The translations under genes were made by a program, and so were the position numbers. The notes below the pieces were generated by a model that did no database searches, was not told the origin of the DNA, and saw only the letters and a list, made by a program, of their open reading frames with translations. A DNA stretch of 14,621 nucleotides, taken from positions 1 through 14,621 of the forward strand of contig JBJTOP010000079.1 of assembly GCA_046074645.1 (NCBI GenBank), read 5' to 3'. How positions within the stretch are numbered: the first letter of the stretch is position 1; each line of letters starts with the position of its first letter. Origin of the DNA: SXXK01 sp046074645. GTDB lineage: Bacteria > Planctomycetota > Planctomycetia > Planctomycetales > Planctomycetaceae. Of the stretch, positions 1-7,010 are shown one piece after another.

Positions 1-1
1 C

Positions 2-556
2 CCACTGACGCTCACGGAGGACTTTCAGATCCATCTTTTGCAGCTGAAATATCTTCAAGTGACTGCAGACACCGTATACAATGCGACAGGAGAACAGAAA
101 TGGTCGTGGTTTTTATCGCACGTTGACAAGCTGAGCCTGGAAGACGTGCGTCGTCTGTTCCCCGATCCGGAATTCACTGAAGCCGCAGAAGTTCTTACTA
201 TGATCGCTCAAACGCCCGACGAACTCATGCTCTATCACGCCCGCCTGAGAGCTCAGCGGGACGAATCGGGACGGATTCTGCAGGCAAAACTGGATGCAGA
301 AAAGGCAAAGCTGGAAGCGGAGCAGGCCGAAGCACGGGCCGAGGCACGCGGTGAAGCACGTGGTGAAGCACGCGGTGAAGCACGCGGTGAAGCACGCGGT
401 GAAGCACGCGGTGTTTTGATTGGTCAGATCATTCTGCTGCAGCAGCTTCTGAAAGAGCCTGTATCGGCTCGCCGGGATCTGGCCGCCTGCGACGATGCGA
501 CGCTCACCAGCCTGGCCAACGAACTCCGGCACCGCCTGACCTCCGGCACAAACTGA
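2..556 (+). CDS. Rpn-family recombination-promoting nuclease / putative transposase, C-terminal part (5' end outside window)
   Basis: The frame is open from the window edge and reads PLTLTEDFQIHLLQLKYL, then a helical region, which resembles the middle and end of Rpn/TIGR01784 proteins (PD-(D/E)XK nuclease family transposases). The catalytic nuclease core would lie upstream and is not visible. A TTG at 38 could be called as a start, but the in-frame upstream codons fit the family, so I treat the gene as partial. The visible part has a Glu/Lys/Ala-rich helix (nt ~290-330), then seven 4-residue units of the type E-A-R-G encoded by a 12-bp tandem repeat (329-412), then a tail reading GVLIGQIILLQQLLKEPVSA. 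Such EARG stretches and a QLL-type tail are common in this family, whose members act in recA-independent recombination or as selfish DNA. The family call rests on the C-terminal pattern alone, so it is probable rather than certain. Confidence 0.72.
   Translation, partial: PLTLTEDFQIHLLQLKYLQVTADTVYNATGEQKWSWFLSHVDKLSLEDVRRLFPDPEFTEAAEVLTMIAQTPDELMLYHARLRAQRDESGRILQAKLDAEKAKLEAEQAEARAEARGEARGEARGEARGEARGEARGVLIGQIILLQQLLKEPVSARRDLAACDDATLTSLANELRHRLTSGTN
329..412 (+). repeat. 12-bp in-frame tandem repeat (7 units) inside the Rpn-like gene
   Basis: Seven consecutive 12-bp units with consensus gaagcacgcggt encode Glu-Ala-Arg-Gly. The first three units differ slightly (ending gggcc, starting gaggc, and containing gtggt); the last four, 365-412, are identical. 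The period is a multiple of three, so gain or loss of units keeps the reading frame. The identical 3' units suggest recent expansion by slippage. Confidence 0.95.
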
Positions 557-564
557 TCTTTTTT

Positions 565-589
565 CCCGTGCATCCGTCGCGATGCAGGG
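565..589 (+). terminator. Possible terminator hairpin after the Rpn-like gene
   Basis: CCC(G)TGCATC pairs with GATGCAGGG around a 6-nt loop (cgtcgc), giving a 9-bp stem with one bulged G, 9 nt after the stop codon. No T-run follows on the plus strand; a T-rich tract precedes the stem (559-564). This is therefore not a canonical intrinsic terminator, and the call is tentative. Confidence 0.3.
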
Positions 590-635
590 ATTTGCTGTGA
601 AGTGTTCCTGAGACATCTGGTTCTGGAGTGCGGGT

Positions 636-1607
636 ATGATTCGGTCACGCAAAGTTTGTTCGAACTCTGGTGTAAGATTCTGTGTGCTGTGTCTGCTGCT
701 TCAAACGCTCAGTTTGACCAGCGCCGCCTGCAGCGACGAGGTAACCGGCGAAAATTCTGCTGTGGCATCTGAGCCACCAGAGTTTTCGGTGCAGGTTCGG
801 GAGGACGTTGTGTATGGTCGGGCAGGCGAGCGTGAGCTGCTGCTGGATGCTTTTCTGCCTGAGGTGGAGGGACCTGTTCCGGCGGTGATTGTGATTCATG
901 GTGGGGCGTGGCGATCAGGCAACCGCCGGCAGCTGCGAGGGTATGCGGATTCGCTGGCAAAGCGTGGCATGGCCTGTTTTGCGATCGACTACAGACTGGC
1001 TCCCGATCACAAGTTCCCAGCGCAGATTGATGACTGTCGCATGGCAGTGCGGTGGGTGAGGCGAAATGCCGCGGAATACAAAGTTGACTCTGAGCGGCTG
1101 GGGGCAATCGGGTATTCGGCGGGCGGTCACCTTGCAGCCTTGCTGGGCACAACCGGCAAACCTGCCGCAGAGGATCCCGAAAAACTGGACACGCGTCTGC
1201 AGGCCGTCGTTGCCGGCGGAGCTCCAACCGAATTTCGGCTGATGCCGGACGGGGGCAAGTGGGCGAAGTACTGGATGGGTGGTGATCAGAAGGAAGTTCC
1301 TGAGAAATTTGAAGCGGCCTCACCGACCGCTTTTGTCGATGAGAAGGATCCGCCGTTTTTCTTCTTCAACGGCACTGATGACAAACTGGTTCCGCTGATC
1401 TGGAGCATGGCGTGTCACACAGCTCTGCGTGGTGCGGGAGTCCGGTCAGAGGTTTACCGCATTGAAGGTGCCGGGCACATGGAAGCGGCCTTGAATCGCG
1501 AGGCGCTCCGGCGGTCGGTGACGTTCCTCGCAACCGAACTGCAGGCACCAGGCGCCGAACAGAAGCCTCAACAGCAACGGAAAGGTGCTGCAGCAGAGGC
1601 AAACTGA
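636..1607 (+). CDS. Secreted alpha/beta hydrolase (esterase/lipase, BD-FAE / carboxylesterase-like)
   Basis: This 323-aa exported serine hydrolase probably cleaves carboxylic esters outside the cytoplasm. It has an N-terminal signal (basic start, then hydrophobic VLCLLLQTLSLTSA, cleavage expected near residues 30-32). The Cys at 32 lies where a lipoprotein Cys could be, but the lipobox is poor. The oxyanion-hole motif HGGAW is at 88-92, the nucleophile elbow GYSAGGH has Ser161, the probable acid is Asp249 in NGTDDKLVP, and the catalytic His281 is in GAGHME. LAPDHKFPAQIDD (121-133) is typical of the hormone-sensitive-lipase/feruloyl-esterase-like group. The C-terminus ends in a Gln/Lys/Ala-rich tail (about residues 303-323) that looks disordered. 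The ATG at 636 has GGAG at 625-628, 7 nt upstream. The natural substrate cannot be read from the sequence; plant- or algal-polysaccharide esters are only an analogy. Confidence 0.88.
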   Translation: MIRSRKVCSNSGVRFCVLCLLLQTLSLTSAACSDEVTGENSAVASEPPEFSVQVREDVVYGRAGERELLLDAFLPEVEGPVPAVIVIHGGAWRSGNRRQLRGYADSLAKRGMACFAIDYRLAPDHKFPAQIDDCRMAVRWVRRNAAEYKVDSERLGAIGYSAGGHLAALLGTTGKPAAEDPEKLDTRLQAVVAGGAPTEFRLMPDGGKWAKYWMGGDQKEVPEKFEAASPTAFVDEKDPPFFFFNGTDDKLVPLIWSMACHTALRGAGVRSEVYRIEGAGHMEAALNREALRRSVTFLATELQAPGAEQKPQQQRKGAAAEAN

Positions 1608-1643
1608 ACACCCGCTCGCTGCTCATCGATTTTTCTGATTCTC

Positions 1644-1674
1644 GCCGGACGGCAGCCCCCGGTAACGGTCCGGC
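1644..1674 (+). terminator. Weak inverted repeat downstream of the alpha/beta hydrolase gene
   Basis: GCCGGAC (1644-1650) and GTCCGGC (1668-1674) are perfect 7-bp inverted repeats around a 17-nt C-rich loop, 36 bp after the hydrolase stop codon. There is no T-run after the stem, so this may be a factor-dependent terminator or chance in GC-rich DNA. Confidence 0.25.
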
Positions 1675-1742
1675 AAACGCGCGGGCGTGCTGGGTGTCGC
1701 ATGCGGATGCGGGCAACGCAGTCGTGTTTACCGCGGTGTTTT

Positions 1743-1782
1743 GGTAGGGATTCCGCTTCCTGACGGGCGCGGCTCGGTGGGG
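1743..1782 (+). repeat. Flanking direct repeat, left copy
   Basis: This 40-bp segment beginning ggtagggattccgcttcctg matches 2206-2245 in the same orientation at 33 of 40 positions without gaps. It sits 14 bp outside the left terminal inverted repeat of the array. The core attccgct..tgacgg.cgcggctcgg reads like a dispersed intergenic element rather than coding DNA. Confidence 0.75.
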
Positions 1783-1796
1783 GTGTCTGCGGCATG

Positions 1797-2189
1797 GTGC
1801 ATGGCACCTTTGCCCTTTACGAATTTCCACGAATAGTCACACAACGCATGTTGTTTTTTACAATGGGTCTGCTGGGCTTATTCGTGCTGATTCGTGTGAA
1901 TTCGTGGTTCTGAACTCAGCGAGGGTCTGCTGGGGGTCTGGGACCACGAATCAACACGAATTTCCACGAATAATCGCAGGACGCATGTTGTTTTTATTCA
2001 ATGGGTCTGCTGGGCTTATTCGTGCTGATTTGTGTGAATTCGTGGTTCTGAACTCAGCGAGGCGCTGCTGGGGGTCTGGAACCACGAATCAACACGAATT
2101 TCCACGAATAGTCACAGGGGGATGCGTTTTGAAATGAAATCAGCTGTGCTTATTCGTGCCGATTCGTACAGCCTTCGGGTGCCATGCAC
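1797..2189. repeat. Palindromic repeat array with terminal inverted repeats (MITE-like or regulatory, non-coding)
   Basis: The ends are inverted copies: 1797-1808 (gtgcatggcacc) is the exact reverse complement of 2178-2189, and the match extends gap-free to 45 bp (1797-1841 against 2145-2189, 33 of 45 identical). Inside are about 2.5 tandem units of 137-138 bp starting at 1819, 1956 and 2094. Each full unit contains three ATTCGTG words at 10-bp spacing followed, 30 nt later, by three CACGAAT words at 10-bp spacing. These pair as hairpins with 33-bp arms: 1878-1910 with 1941-1973 and 2016-2048 with 2079-2111. There is no transposase gene inside. It could be a non-autonomous mobile element, a bidirectional transcription barrier or a cluster of protein-binding sites. 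The structure is certain; the role is inference. Confidence 0.85.
1819..2168 (+). repeat. 137/138-bp tandem repeat, about 2.5 units
   Basis: Units begin with acgaatttccacgaata at 1819, 1956 and 2094. The first two share nearly their whole length, including gcatgttgttttt, aatgggtctgctgggcttat and gaactcagcgagg; the third is cut short and diverges after about 25 bp before resuming a cttattcgtg word at 2149. The copies differ by scattered substitutions and short indels, so the duplication is not brand new. Confidence 0.9.
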
Positions 2190-2205
2190 TTTTATGCTGT
2201 CTGTT

Positions 2206-2245
2206 GGTGGTGATTCCGCTCCATGACGGTCGCGGCTCGGCGAGG
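2206..2245 (+). repeat. Flanking direct repeat, right copy
   Basis: Same-orientation partner of 1743-1782 (33 of 40 identical), 16 bp outside the right terminal inverted repeat. The pair therefore brackets the palindromic array almost symmetrically. Confidence 0.75.
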
Positions 2246-2361
2246 GGGCAGGAGGGGGGATTCGTTGGACGATGTTCTACACATTCACGACAGGCACTGG
2301 TAGACTTCGTCGCTCATCCCCTGAATGTTTGTGTGCTGAGTTGCGTTCGCAGGAGTTTTAG

Positions 2362-4218
2362 ATGTCACGTTCATGGATGGTCCTGACTTTCGTCCTGCTG
2401 ATTCCTGGCACCATTCGTGTTTACGCGCAGGCTCCTTTGCCGCTCGTTGGCTTTGAAACGGAACTGCAGACGATTCATCAGCAGCTCAGTCCGGACTTCT
2501 GCTGGTTTCATCCGCGAGTGGCGGCCTTTCCTGGTGCTCGGCCGGGGGATGCTCCGAGGCTGATTTGTACGCTGCAAAAGCACCTGCGTGCATCCGATCA
2601 TTACTCTGGTTTGTACGTCATGCGTTCCGACGACATGGGTCGCACCTGGACAGCTCCACAACTCCCTGCAGCTCTGGACTGGAAAACGGAGAACGGGGAG
2701 ACGATTGCAGTCTGCGATGTGACTCCCGGCTGGCACGCGCCTACGGGGCGATTGCTGGCGATTGGCACAAAGCTGCGTTACAGCCAGTCCGGAGAGCAGC
2801 TGCTGGATCGGCCGCGGTCGCACCAGTGTGCGTGGGCGGCGTGGGATCCGGAGCTGGACGAGTGGACACCGTGGCAGATGCTGGAGCTTCCCGAGGAATC
2901 TGATCGCCATTATCTTGTGGCTGCGGGTTGTGTGCAGTGGCTGGTTCGTCCTGACGGTGATCTGCTGCTGCCGCTCTATATCCGCGGCCCGGCGGGTGAG
3001 GATTATTCTTCGGCCGTTTATCGCTGTCGTTTTGACGGTCAGCAGCTGCAGCTGGTGAGTGCAGGCGGTGTTTTGTCGAAACCGGGTGGTCGGGGGCTGG
3101 TGGAGCCTTCGCTGGCTTTTTTTCAGGGCCGTTACTTTCTGACGCTGCGGAACGACGCCGGCGGGTACGTGTCTGTGAGCGAGGATGGTTTGAAGTTTTC
3201 AGAACCACGTCCGTGGAAGTTTGACGACGGCAGTGACCTTGGCAGCTGCAATACTCAGCAGCACTGGCTGGTTCATGACCGTGCCCTGTTCCTGTGTTAC
3301 ACGCGGCGGGGTCTGAACAATGACCACATCCCCCGCAATCGTGCTCCCCTGCTGATGGCTCAGGTCGATGCTGCTGCGCAAACGGTGCTGCGATCCACAG
3401 AACGAGTGCTCATGCCTGAGCGTGGTGTGATGATGGGGAATTTCGGCGCAGCGGCGATTACGGCGGAGGAGTCGTGGGTAACGGATGCTGAGTATTTGAT
3501 GGCGGAGCGGCCACATGCGAGGGGAGCCGATGGCAGTGTCTTCGCAGCTCGCGTCCGCTGGCACGAACCCAGCCGCAGTCTGACGCCCGGCTTGAAACCG
3601 CGAATTGTGGTGCTGGGAGATTCCATTACGAAGGGCGTGCGTGCGGGAGTCACTGCAGAAGAAACCTTCGCTGAAGTGCTGCAGCGGAGCCTGCAGGAGC
3701 AGGGGCTGCTCTATGACGTGATCAATCGCGGCATCGGCGGCGAACGCACGGACCAGGCATTAAAGCGTCTGGCCCGGGACGTGCTGGCTCTGGAGCCGCA
3801 ACTGGTGACGGTGATGTATGGTACCAACGACAGTTATGTGGATCAGGGGCGCCGGGAGAGCCGTATCAGTGCCGACGAGTTTGAGCGTTGTCTGCGGCAG
3901 ATCGCGACAGAATTGGGGCGTTGTGGCATTCAGGCTGTGCTGATGACGGAACCGGCCTGGGGTAAAGCAGCGGGATTCAACGGAGCCGGCGAACACCCGA
4001 ATGAACGACTGAGCCTCTACATGGAACGAACTCGCAGGGCCGCTGAAGAACTCCGGCTGCCGCTGGTGGATCACTATCAGATCTGGAGCACTGCAGCCGC
4101 GGGCGGAATCGACATTGGCGCGTGGACGACCGATCAGTGTCACCCGAATCCGGCGGGCCATGCAAAGCTCGCGGAAGCCATACTTCCGGTTGTGAGCTTA
4201 TCGCTGCCTGAAAAATGA
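2362..4218 (+). CDS. Secreted sialidase/BNR-like domain fused to an SGNH/GDSL hydrolase
   Basis: This 618-aa exported protein starts with a Sec signal (WMVLTFVLLIPGTIRVYAQA, cleavage near 23). Residues ~30-400 look like a sialidase-type beta-propeller: an Asp-box SDDMGRTW at 89-96 and a second Asp-box-like SEDGLKF at 273-279. Residues ~412-618 form an SGNH hydrolase with all four blocks: GDSITKG with Ser421, the block-II glycine in GIGGE (457-461), GTND with Asn489, and DQCHPNPAGH with Asp591 and His594. The C-terminal half is therefore a probable esterase, perhaps a deacetylase on glycans, while the propeller may bind or cleave sugar; its sialidase catalytic residues cannot be confirmed here. 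AGGAG at 2351-2355 lies 6 nt before the ATG. It converges on the acyltransferase gene with 48 bp between stops. Confidence 0.85.
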   Translation: MSRSWMVLTFVLLIPGTIRVYAQAPLPLVGFETELQTIHQQLSPDFCWFHPRVAAFPGARPGDAPRLICTLQKHLRASDHYSGLYVMRSDDMGRTWTAPQLPAALDWKTENGETIAVCDVTPGWHAPTGRLLAIGTKLRYSQSGEQLLDRPRSHQCAWAAWDPELDEWTPWQMLELPEESDRHYLVAAGCVQWLVRPDGDLLLPLYIRGPAGEDYSSAVYRCRFDGQQLQLVSAGGVLSKPGGRGLVEPSLAFFQGRYFLTLRNDAGGYVSVSEDGLKFSEPRPWKFDDGSDLGSCNTQQHWLVHDRALFLCYTRRGLNNDHIPRNRAPLLMAQVDAAAQTVLRSTERVLMPERGVMMGNFGAAAITAEESWVTDAEYLMAERPHARGADGSVFAARVRWHEPSRSLTPGLKPRIVVLGDSITKGVRAGVTAEETFAEVLQRSLQEQGLLYDVINRGIGGERTDQALKRLARDVLALEPQLVTVMYGTNDSYVDQGRRESRISADEFERCLRQIATELGRCGIQAVLMTEPAWGKAAGFNGAGEHPNERLSLYMERTRRAAEELRLPLVDHYQIWSTAAAGGIDIGAWTTDQCHPNPAGHAKLAEAILPVVSLSLPEK

Positions 4219-4266
4219 TGCGAGGACCACATCCGGTGGCTGGTCGGGCTGCGGAGGAGTTCGGGG

Positions 4267-5025
4267 TCAGTTTCTTGTGCGGGCCGGGGCGGCTCTCTGT
4301 TGATGTTCTTCGGCTATCCGCACGCATTCGTCTACTTTGCTCCGCATCTGTTCACACAGCTTTGAGTCTGATTCTTCGTGCAGAAGTCGTCGTTCGTCGT
4401 CGTTTAAGGGCGGTCCAAAGTGGATGTGGACACGGACAGGGCGGATCCAGAGGGCTTTGCGGGGCAGAGCGCGAAGAGTGCCGGTGACACCCACGGGGTA
4501 AATGGGCTGATTTGTGCGTCGAGCCAGAGCAAGGAAACCGGGGCGGAAGGGACGAACTTCGCCGGTTTCGGATCGGGTTCCTTCGGGGAAGATGCCGACG
4601 AGGAACCCCTGATCCAGTTGTGCAAGGGCCGCTCGAATGCTGCTGGAGCGGGCTGCTTCGCGGCTGATTGGAATCACAAATGCGTTTCGCAGCAGGGATC
4701 CCAGCAGCGGGATGTGAAAGAGACTATCGCGAGCGAGGTAGCAAACGGGACGTGGCAGCCAGACAGCGGCGACGAGGGGATCGAGAAAAGACTGGTGGTT
4801 GAGCAGCAGCAGGCCACCGGTCCGGAGATTGAGAGATTCAGTACCGGAAACGCGGACTTGAAGCCATGTGCGGCAGAAGATCCGAAACAGAAATCGCAGA
4901 AAGCTCCAGATGCGATTGCGTTCCAGCTGCGGTTGTGCCGCGGCTGGTGCTGCGGCTGTGGCTGCGGTTTCTGCCGCGGCTGGTGCTGAGCTGTTGAGGT
5001 TTGTCAGGTCTGTCGGATTGGACAT
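4267..5025 (-). CDS. 1-acyl-sn-glycerol-3-phosphate acyltransferase (PlsC/LPLAT family)
   Basis: This 252-aa enzyme probably transfers an acyl chain to lysophosphatidic acid at the cytoplasmic membrane in phospholipid synthesis. The HX4D motif is NHQSFLD (His77, Asp82) and the substrate motif FPEGTR is at 146-151; both are diagnostic. PLLGSLLRNAFVIPISRE (~106-123) is the usual block between them. A Ser/Ala-rich stretch (residues ~12-31) precedes the fold and looks disordered. I start at the ATG at 5023-5025, because a longer frame upstream to 5280 would overlap the coding 3' end of the cytochrome gene and has low-complexity, non-family sequence. No Shine-Dalgarno site is visible. It is the last of three same-strand genes, 88 bp after the cytochrome gene, so co-transcription is likely but not certain. 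PlsC has many paralogues, so the exact acyl acceptor is open. Confidence 0.9.
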   Translation of the reverse strand: MSNPTDLTNLNSSAPAAAETAATAAAPAAAQPQLERNRIWSFLRFLFRIFCRTWLQVRVSGTESLNLRTGGLLLLNHQSFLDPLVAAVWLPRPVCYLARDSLFHIPLLGSLLRNAFVIPISREAARSSSIRAALAQLDQGFLVGIFPEGTRSETGEVRPFRPGFLALARRTNQPIYPVGVTGTLRALPRKALWIRPVRVHIHFGPPLNDDERRLLHEESDSKLCEQMRSKVDECVRIAEEHQQRAAPARTRN

Positions 5026-5113
5026 GAGATTCAGCGAACAGGGCTGATGCGAACGGAAAAGCAGGAGCGGGGAAAGTCGATTCTTTGGTGGCCTGGTCTG
5101 TTTGCGGGTGAAA

Positions 5114-6994
5114 TCACTCTTGTGCCCCTCCGACGCGGAGCAGACCACTGGATTTGGCGGCGGGTTCCGGATCTTCGAAGGGGAGCGCTTTGAGGAATTC
5201 GGCGAGGTCACTGAGCTGATCGTGGTTGAGTTGGCTGGTGCGACCGTGTTGATCATTCGGGTTATTGGTGGTGAGCACATCCATGAGTGTGGCGGCGTGT
5301 CCGTGGTGCAGGTAGGGTGCGGAGCGATAAAGTCCGAGCAGGGTTGGTGTATCGTATTTGGGGCCCATAAGTTCTGTTTTGTCGTCGCGGCCGGTGCCGA
5401 CGTCGTGAAGTTTCAGTTGGTTGTTGGGGAGTGGCTGGGAGTCGGAGTAGAAGGGGCCGCTGTGGCAGGAGGAGCAGCGGGTTTCGGGGGACAGGAAGAT
5501 TTGTTGTCCGCGTTTTGCAGCGGGGCTGAGTCCACCTTTGGCGTGTGGGCTGAGCGTGAAGCGGTGTGAGTTGGTGTAGGCGGCGAGGGCATCGAGTCGC
5601 TGGCTGCGTCCGGTGATTTTTTCTGCCATGGCATCCGGCAGATTTCCCTTGAGCAGTCCTGGGCCCTGCATGAGCAGGCCGCGGATGGTGTGTTCGAAGT
5701 CCTGAACTTCATCGCGATCGGCGGACCAGTGAACGGGGTGGGTCCATGCGAGTCCTGCGAGGGGCTGAGTGCTGCGGAGTCCTTCCGGCTGCTGCCACGT
5801 GCGACCGTCGGCATCGCCATCGGGGTGGCAGCTGGAGCAGGATATCCAGCCGCGGGAGGTCATTGGTGGAAGTGCTGTGTAGAACAGTTTTTTGCCCAGC
5901 AGCACATCATCGGGGAGTGGATTCTGAGTGACAGCGACTTTTCCGACTGTCCTGCCATCGCGGAGGGAGTGGGCGACGACTTCGAAGTCGAGGGAGTTGT
6001 AGACGAGCACGGCGGAGCCATCCGGGGAGCAGCGGACGGCGCGTGGATTGCTGCCAAGGCTCCAGCCGGTCTGATAATCGATTTCGACATAGTCATCACC
6101 GGTGATGCGGCAGACGTACATATCATTGGTGCCGGCAAAGGCCACGCAGAGAGCTTTGCCGTCGGGGGTCACATCACAGTCCCAGGGATTAGCGGTGACT
6201 CGAGTTCCGCGGATGGTGTCCATTGGAACGCGATGTCGAGTGCCCTTGGCTTCTCCGCTGATGCGCAGGACGGAAACATAGGGGAAGATGGATCCATTTC
6301 CGTGGGCGGCTGTGATGCGTGAGCGGATGTGGGTGAGGTAGGCGCGGTTACCGGAAGGTGAAAGCACAATCTGGCGACAGAGATTATCTGTGGAAGCCGG
6401 ATCCCAGGAATACTGGATGCTGCCATCAGCGGTGCTGAGCTGCAGGACGCGAGCGGAGAGGTATTCGGTGACGAACAGGGAAGAATCATCGGCGGTGATG
6501 GCGAGTCCTCTGGGCATGGCACCGGCGGCCCATTCGTGTTCAACGCTGCCGCTGGAGGGATTGATGCAGAGCAGTTTTCCGGGGTATTCGAGGGTGACGA
6601 AGAGTCGACTGCCGTCGTGGTTGCTGACGATGCCGTAGGGTTCGTCGAACACTTCGATTCGGCGCACGACTTTTCCTTCTTTGGCATCCATGATGACGAC
6701 GTTATCGTCTCCGTAGACGCAGCATGCGAGCAGTTGTGAGGTTCCGAGCCATGCGACGCCTTCCGGATGGAGTCCGACGGGAATCTCATGAAGCACTTTC
6801 AGATCGGGCCAGCTGACGATGGAAACGCTGCCGCTGTCCCGGTTGGAACAGGCGAAGCGGGATCCATCACTGTTGAAGTTGAGCAGTCCTGCTGAGCGGG
6901 ACTGAGCGAAGGCGGGTGCGGTGCCGACGATCAGGCAGGCGATGAGCAGTGGGAGTCTGATGGCGATATTTTGGAGGAATGCCTGGGGAGTCAT
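5114..6994 (-). CDS. YVTN beta-propeller protein with C-terminal di-heme cytochrome c (MauG/CCP-like) domain
   Basis: This 626-aa exported protein has a signal peptide (LPLLIACLIVGTAPAFAQS, cleavage near residue 30). Residues ~35-350 are beta-propeller repeats of YVTN/NHL type, visible as recurring stretches such as NSDGSRFACS, NHDGSRLFVT, TADDSSLFVT and TPDGKALCVA. The C-terminal part carries two heme-c sites, CSSCH at 386-390 and CSSCH at 507-511, and the family ending YDTPTLLGLYRSAPYLHHG (547-565) seen in cytochrome c peroxidase/MauG-like proteins. It probably does periplasmic redox chemistry or electron transfer, with the propeller as scaffold or substrate-binding part; whether it is a peroxidase is not shown. 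I start at the ATG at 6992-6994 because it gives the signal peptide; the open frame extends to 7291 but overlaps the acetyltransferase gene. A weak AGG lies 7 nt upstream. The gap to the upstream gene is 16 bp. Confidence 0.88.
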   Translation of the reverse strand: MTPQAFLQNIAIRLPLLIACLIVGTAPAFAQSRSAGLLNFNSDGSRFACSNRDSGSVSIVSWPDLKVLHEIPVGLHPEGVAWLGTSQLLACCVYGDDNVVIMDAKEGKVVRRIEVFDEPYGIVSNHDGSRLFVTLEYPGKLLCINPSSGSVEHEWAAGAMPRGLAITADDSSLFVTEYLSARVLQLSTADGSIQYSWDPASTDNLCRQIVLSPSGNRAYLTHIRSRITAAHGNGSIFPYVSVLRISGEAKGTRHRVPMDTIRGTRVTANPWDCDVTPDGKALCVAFAGTNDMYVCRITGDDYVEIDYQTGWSLGSNPRAVRCSPDGSAVLVYNSLDFEVVAHSLRDGRTVGKVAVTQNPLPDDVLLGKKLFYTALPPMTSRGWISCSSCHPDGDADGRTWQQPEGLRSTQPLAGLAWTHPVHWSADRDEVQDFEHTIRGLLMQGPGLLKGNLPDAMAEKITGRSQRLDALAAYTNSHRFTLSPHAKGGLSPAAKRGQQIFLSPETRCSSCHSGPFYSDSQPLPNNQLKLHDVGTGRDDKTELMGPKYDTPTLLGLYRSAPYLHHGHAATLMDVLTTNNPNDQHGRTSQLNHDQLSDLAEFLKALPFEDPEPAAKSSGLLRVGGAQE

Positions 6995-7010
6995 GTCGTG
7001 CCTGTGATGG

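Larger units (their letters stand above)
1608..2361. other. 754-bp gene-free interval filled with repeats
   Basis: No convincing gene lies here. The left part (1608-1742) holds only a weak inverted repeat; 1743-1782 and 2206-2245 are a diverged direct-repeat pair; 1797-2189 is a palindromic array with terminal inverted repeats; 2246-2361 leads into the next gene and should hold its promoter, though I see no clear -35/-10 pair. Short open frames at 1904-2137 and 2156-2386 are translations of the repeat and its flank. Confidence 0.85.

Noticed and set aside
113..652. Minus-strand frame with repeated ACFT units opposite the Rpn-like gene
   Set aside because: The repeats are the antisense reading of the 12-bp repeat; no signal or domain supports it.
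1904..2137. Small plus-strand frame (77 codons) with an internal repeat (VLNSARVCWGSGTTNQHEFPRI-like)
   Set aside because: It is simply the 137-bp tandem repeat read in one frame; no ribosome binding site and no independent evidence of coding.
1819..2168. CRISPR array
   Set aside because: Units are 137-138 bp and repeated over their whole length with no unique spacers, and no cas genes are nearby.
4219..4266. Terminator between the convergent sialidase/SGNH and acyltransferase genes
   Set aside because: Only a 4-bp stem (CCAC-atccg-GTGG) is present and no T-run; too weak to call.
4420..4989. Plus-strand frame (189 codons) opposite the acyltransferase gene
   Set aside because: Shadow; the C-rich ending comes from the reverse strand of the alanine-rich codons of PlsC.
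5026..5280. N-terminal extension of the acyltransferase to 5280
   Set aside because: It would overlap the 3' coding end of the cytochrome gene, has no family similarity, and the start at 5025 gives a normal PlsC length.
5690..6322. Plus-strand frame (210 codons) opposite the propeller gene, Gly/Ala/Asp-rich
   Set aside because: Shadow of the propeller-cytochrome gene, which has a signal peptide, propeller repeats and heme sites in the other frame.
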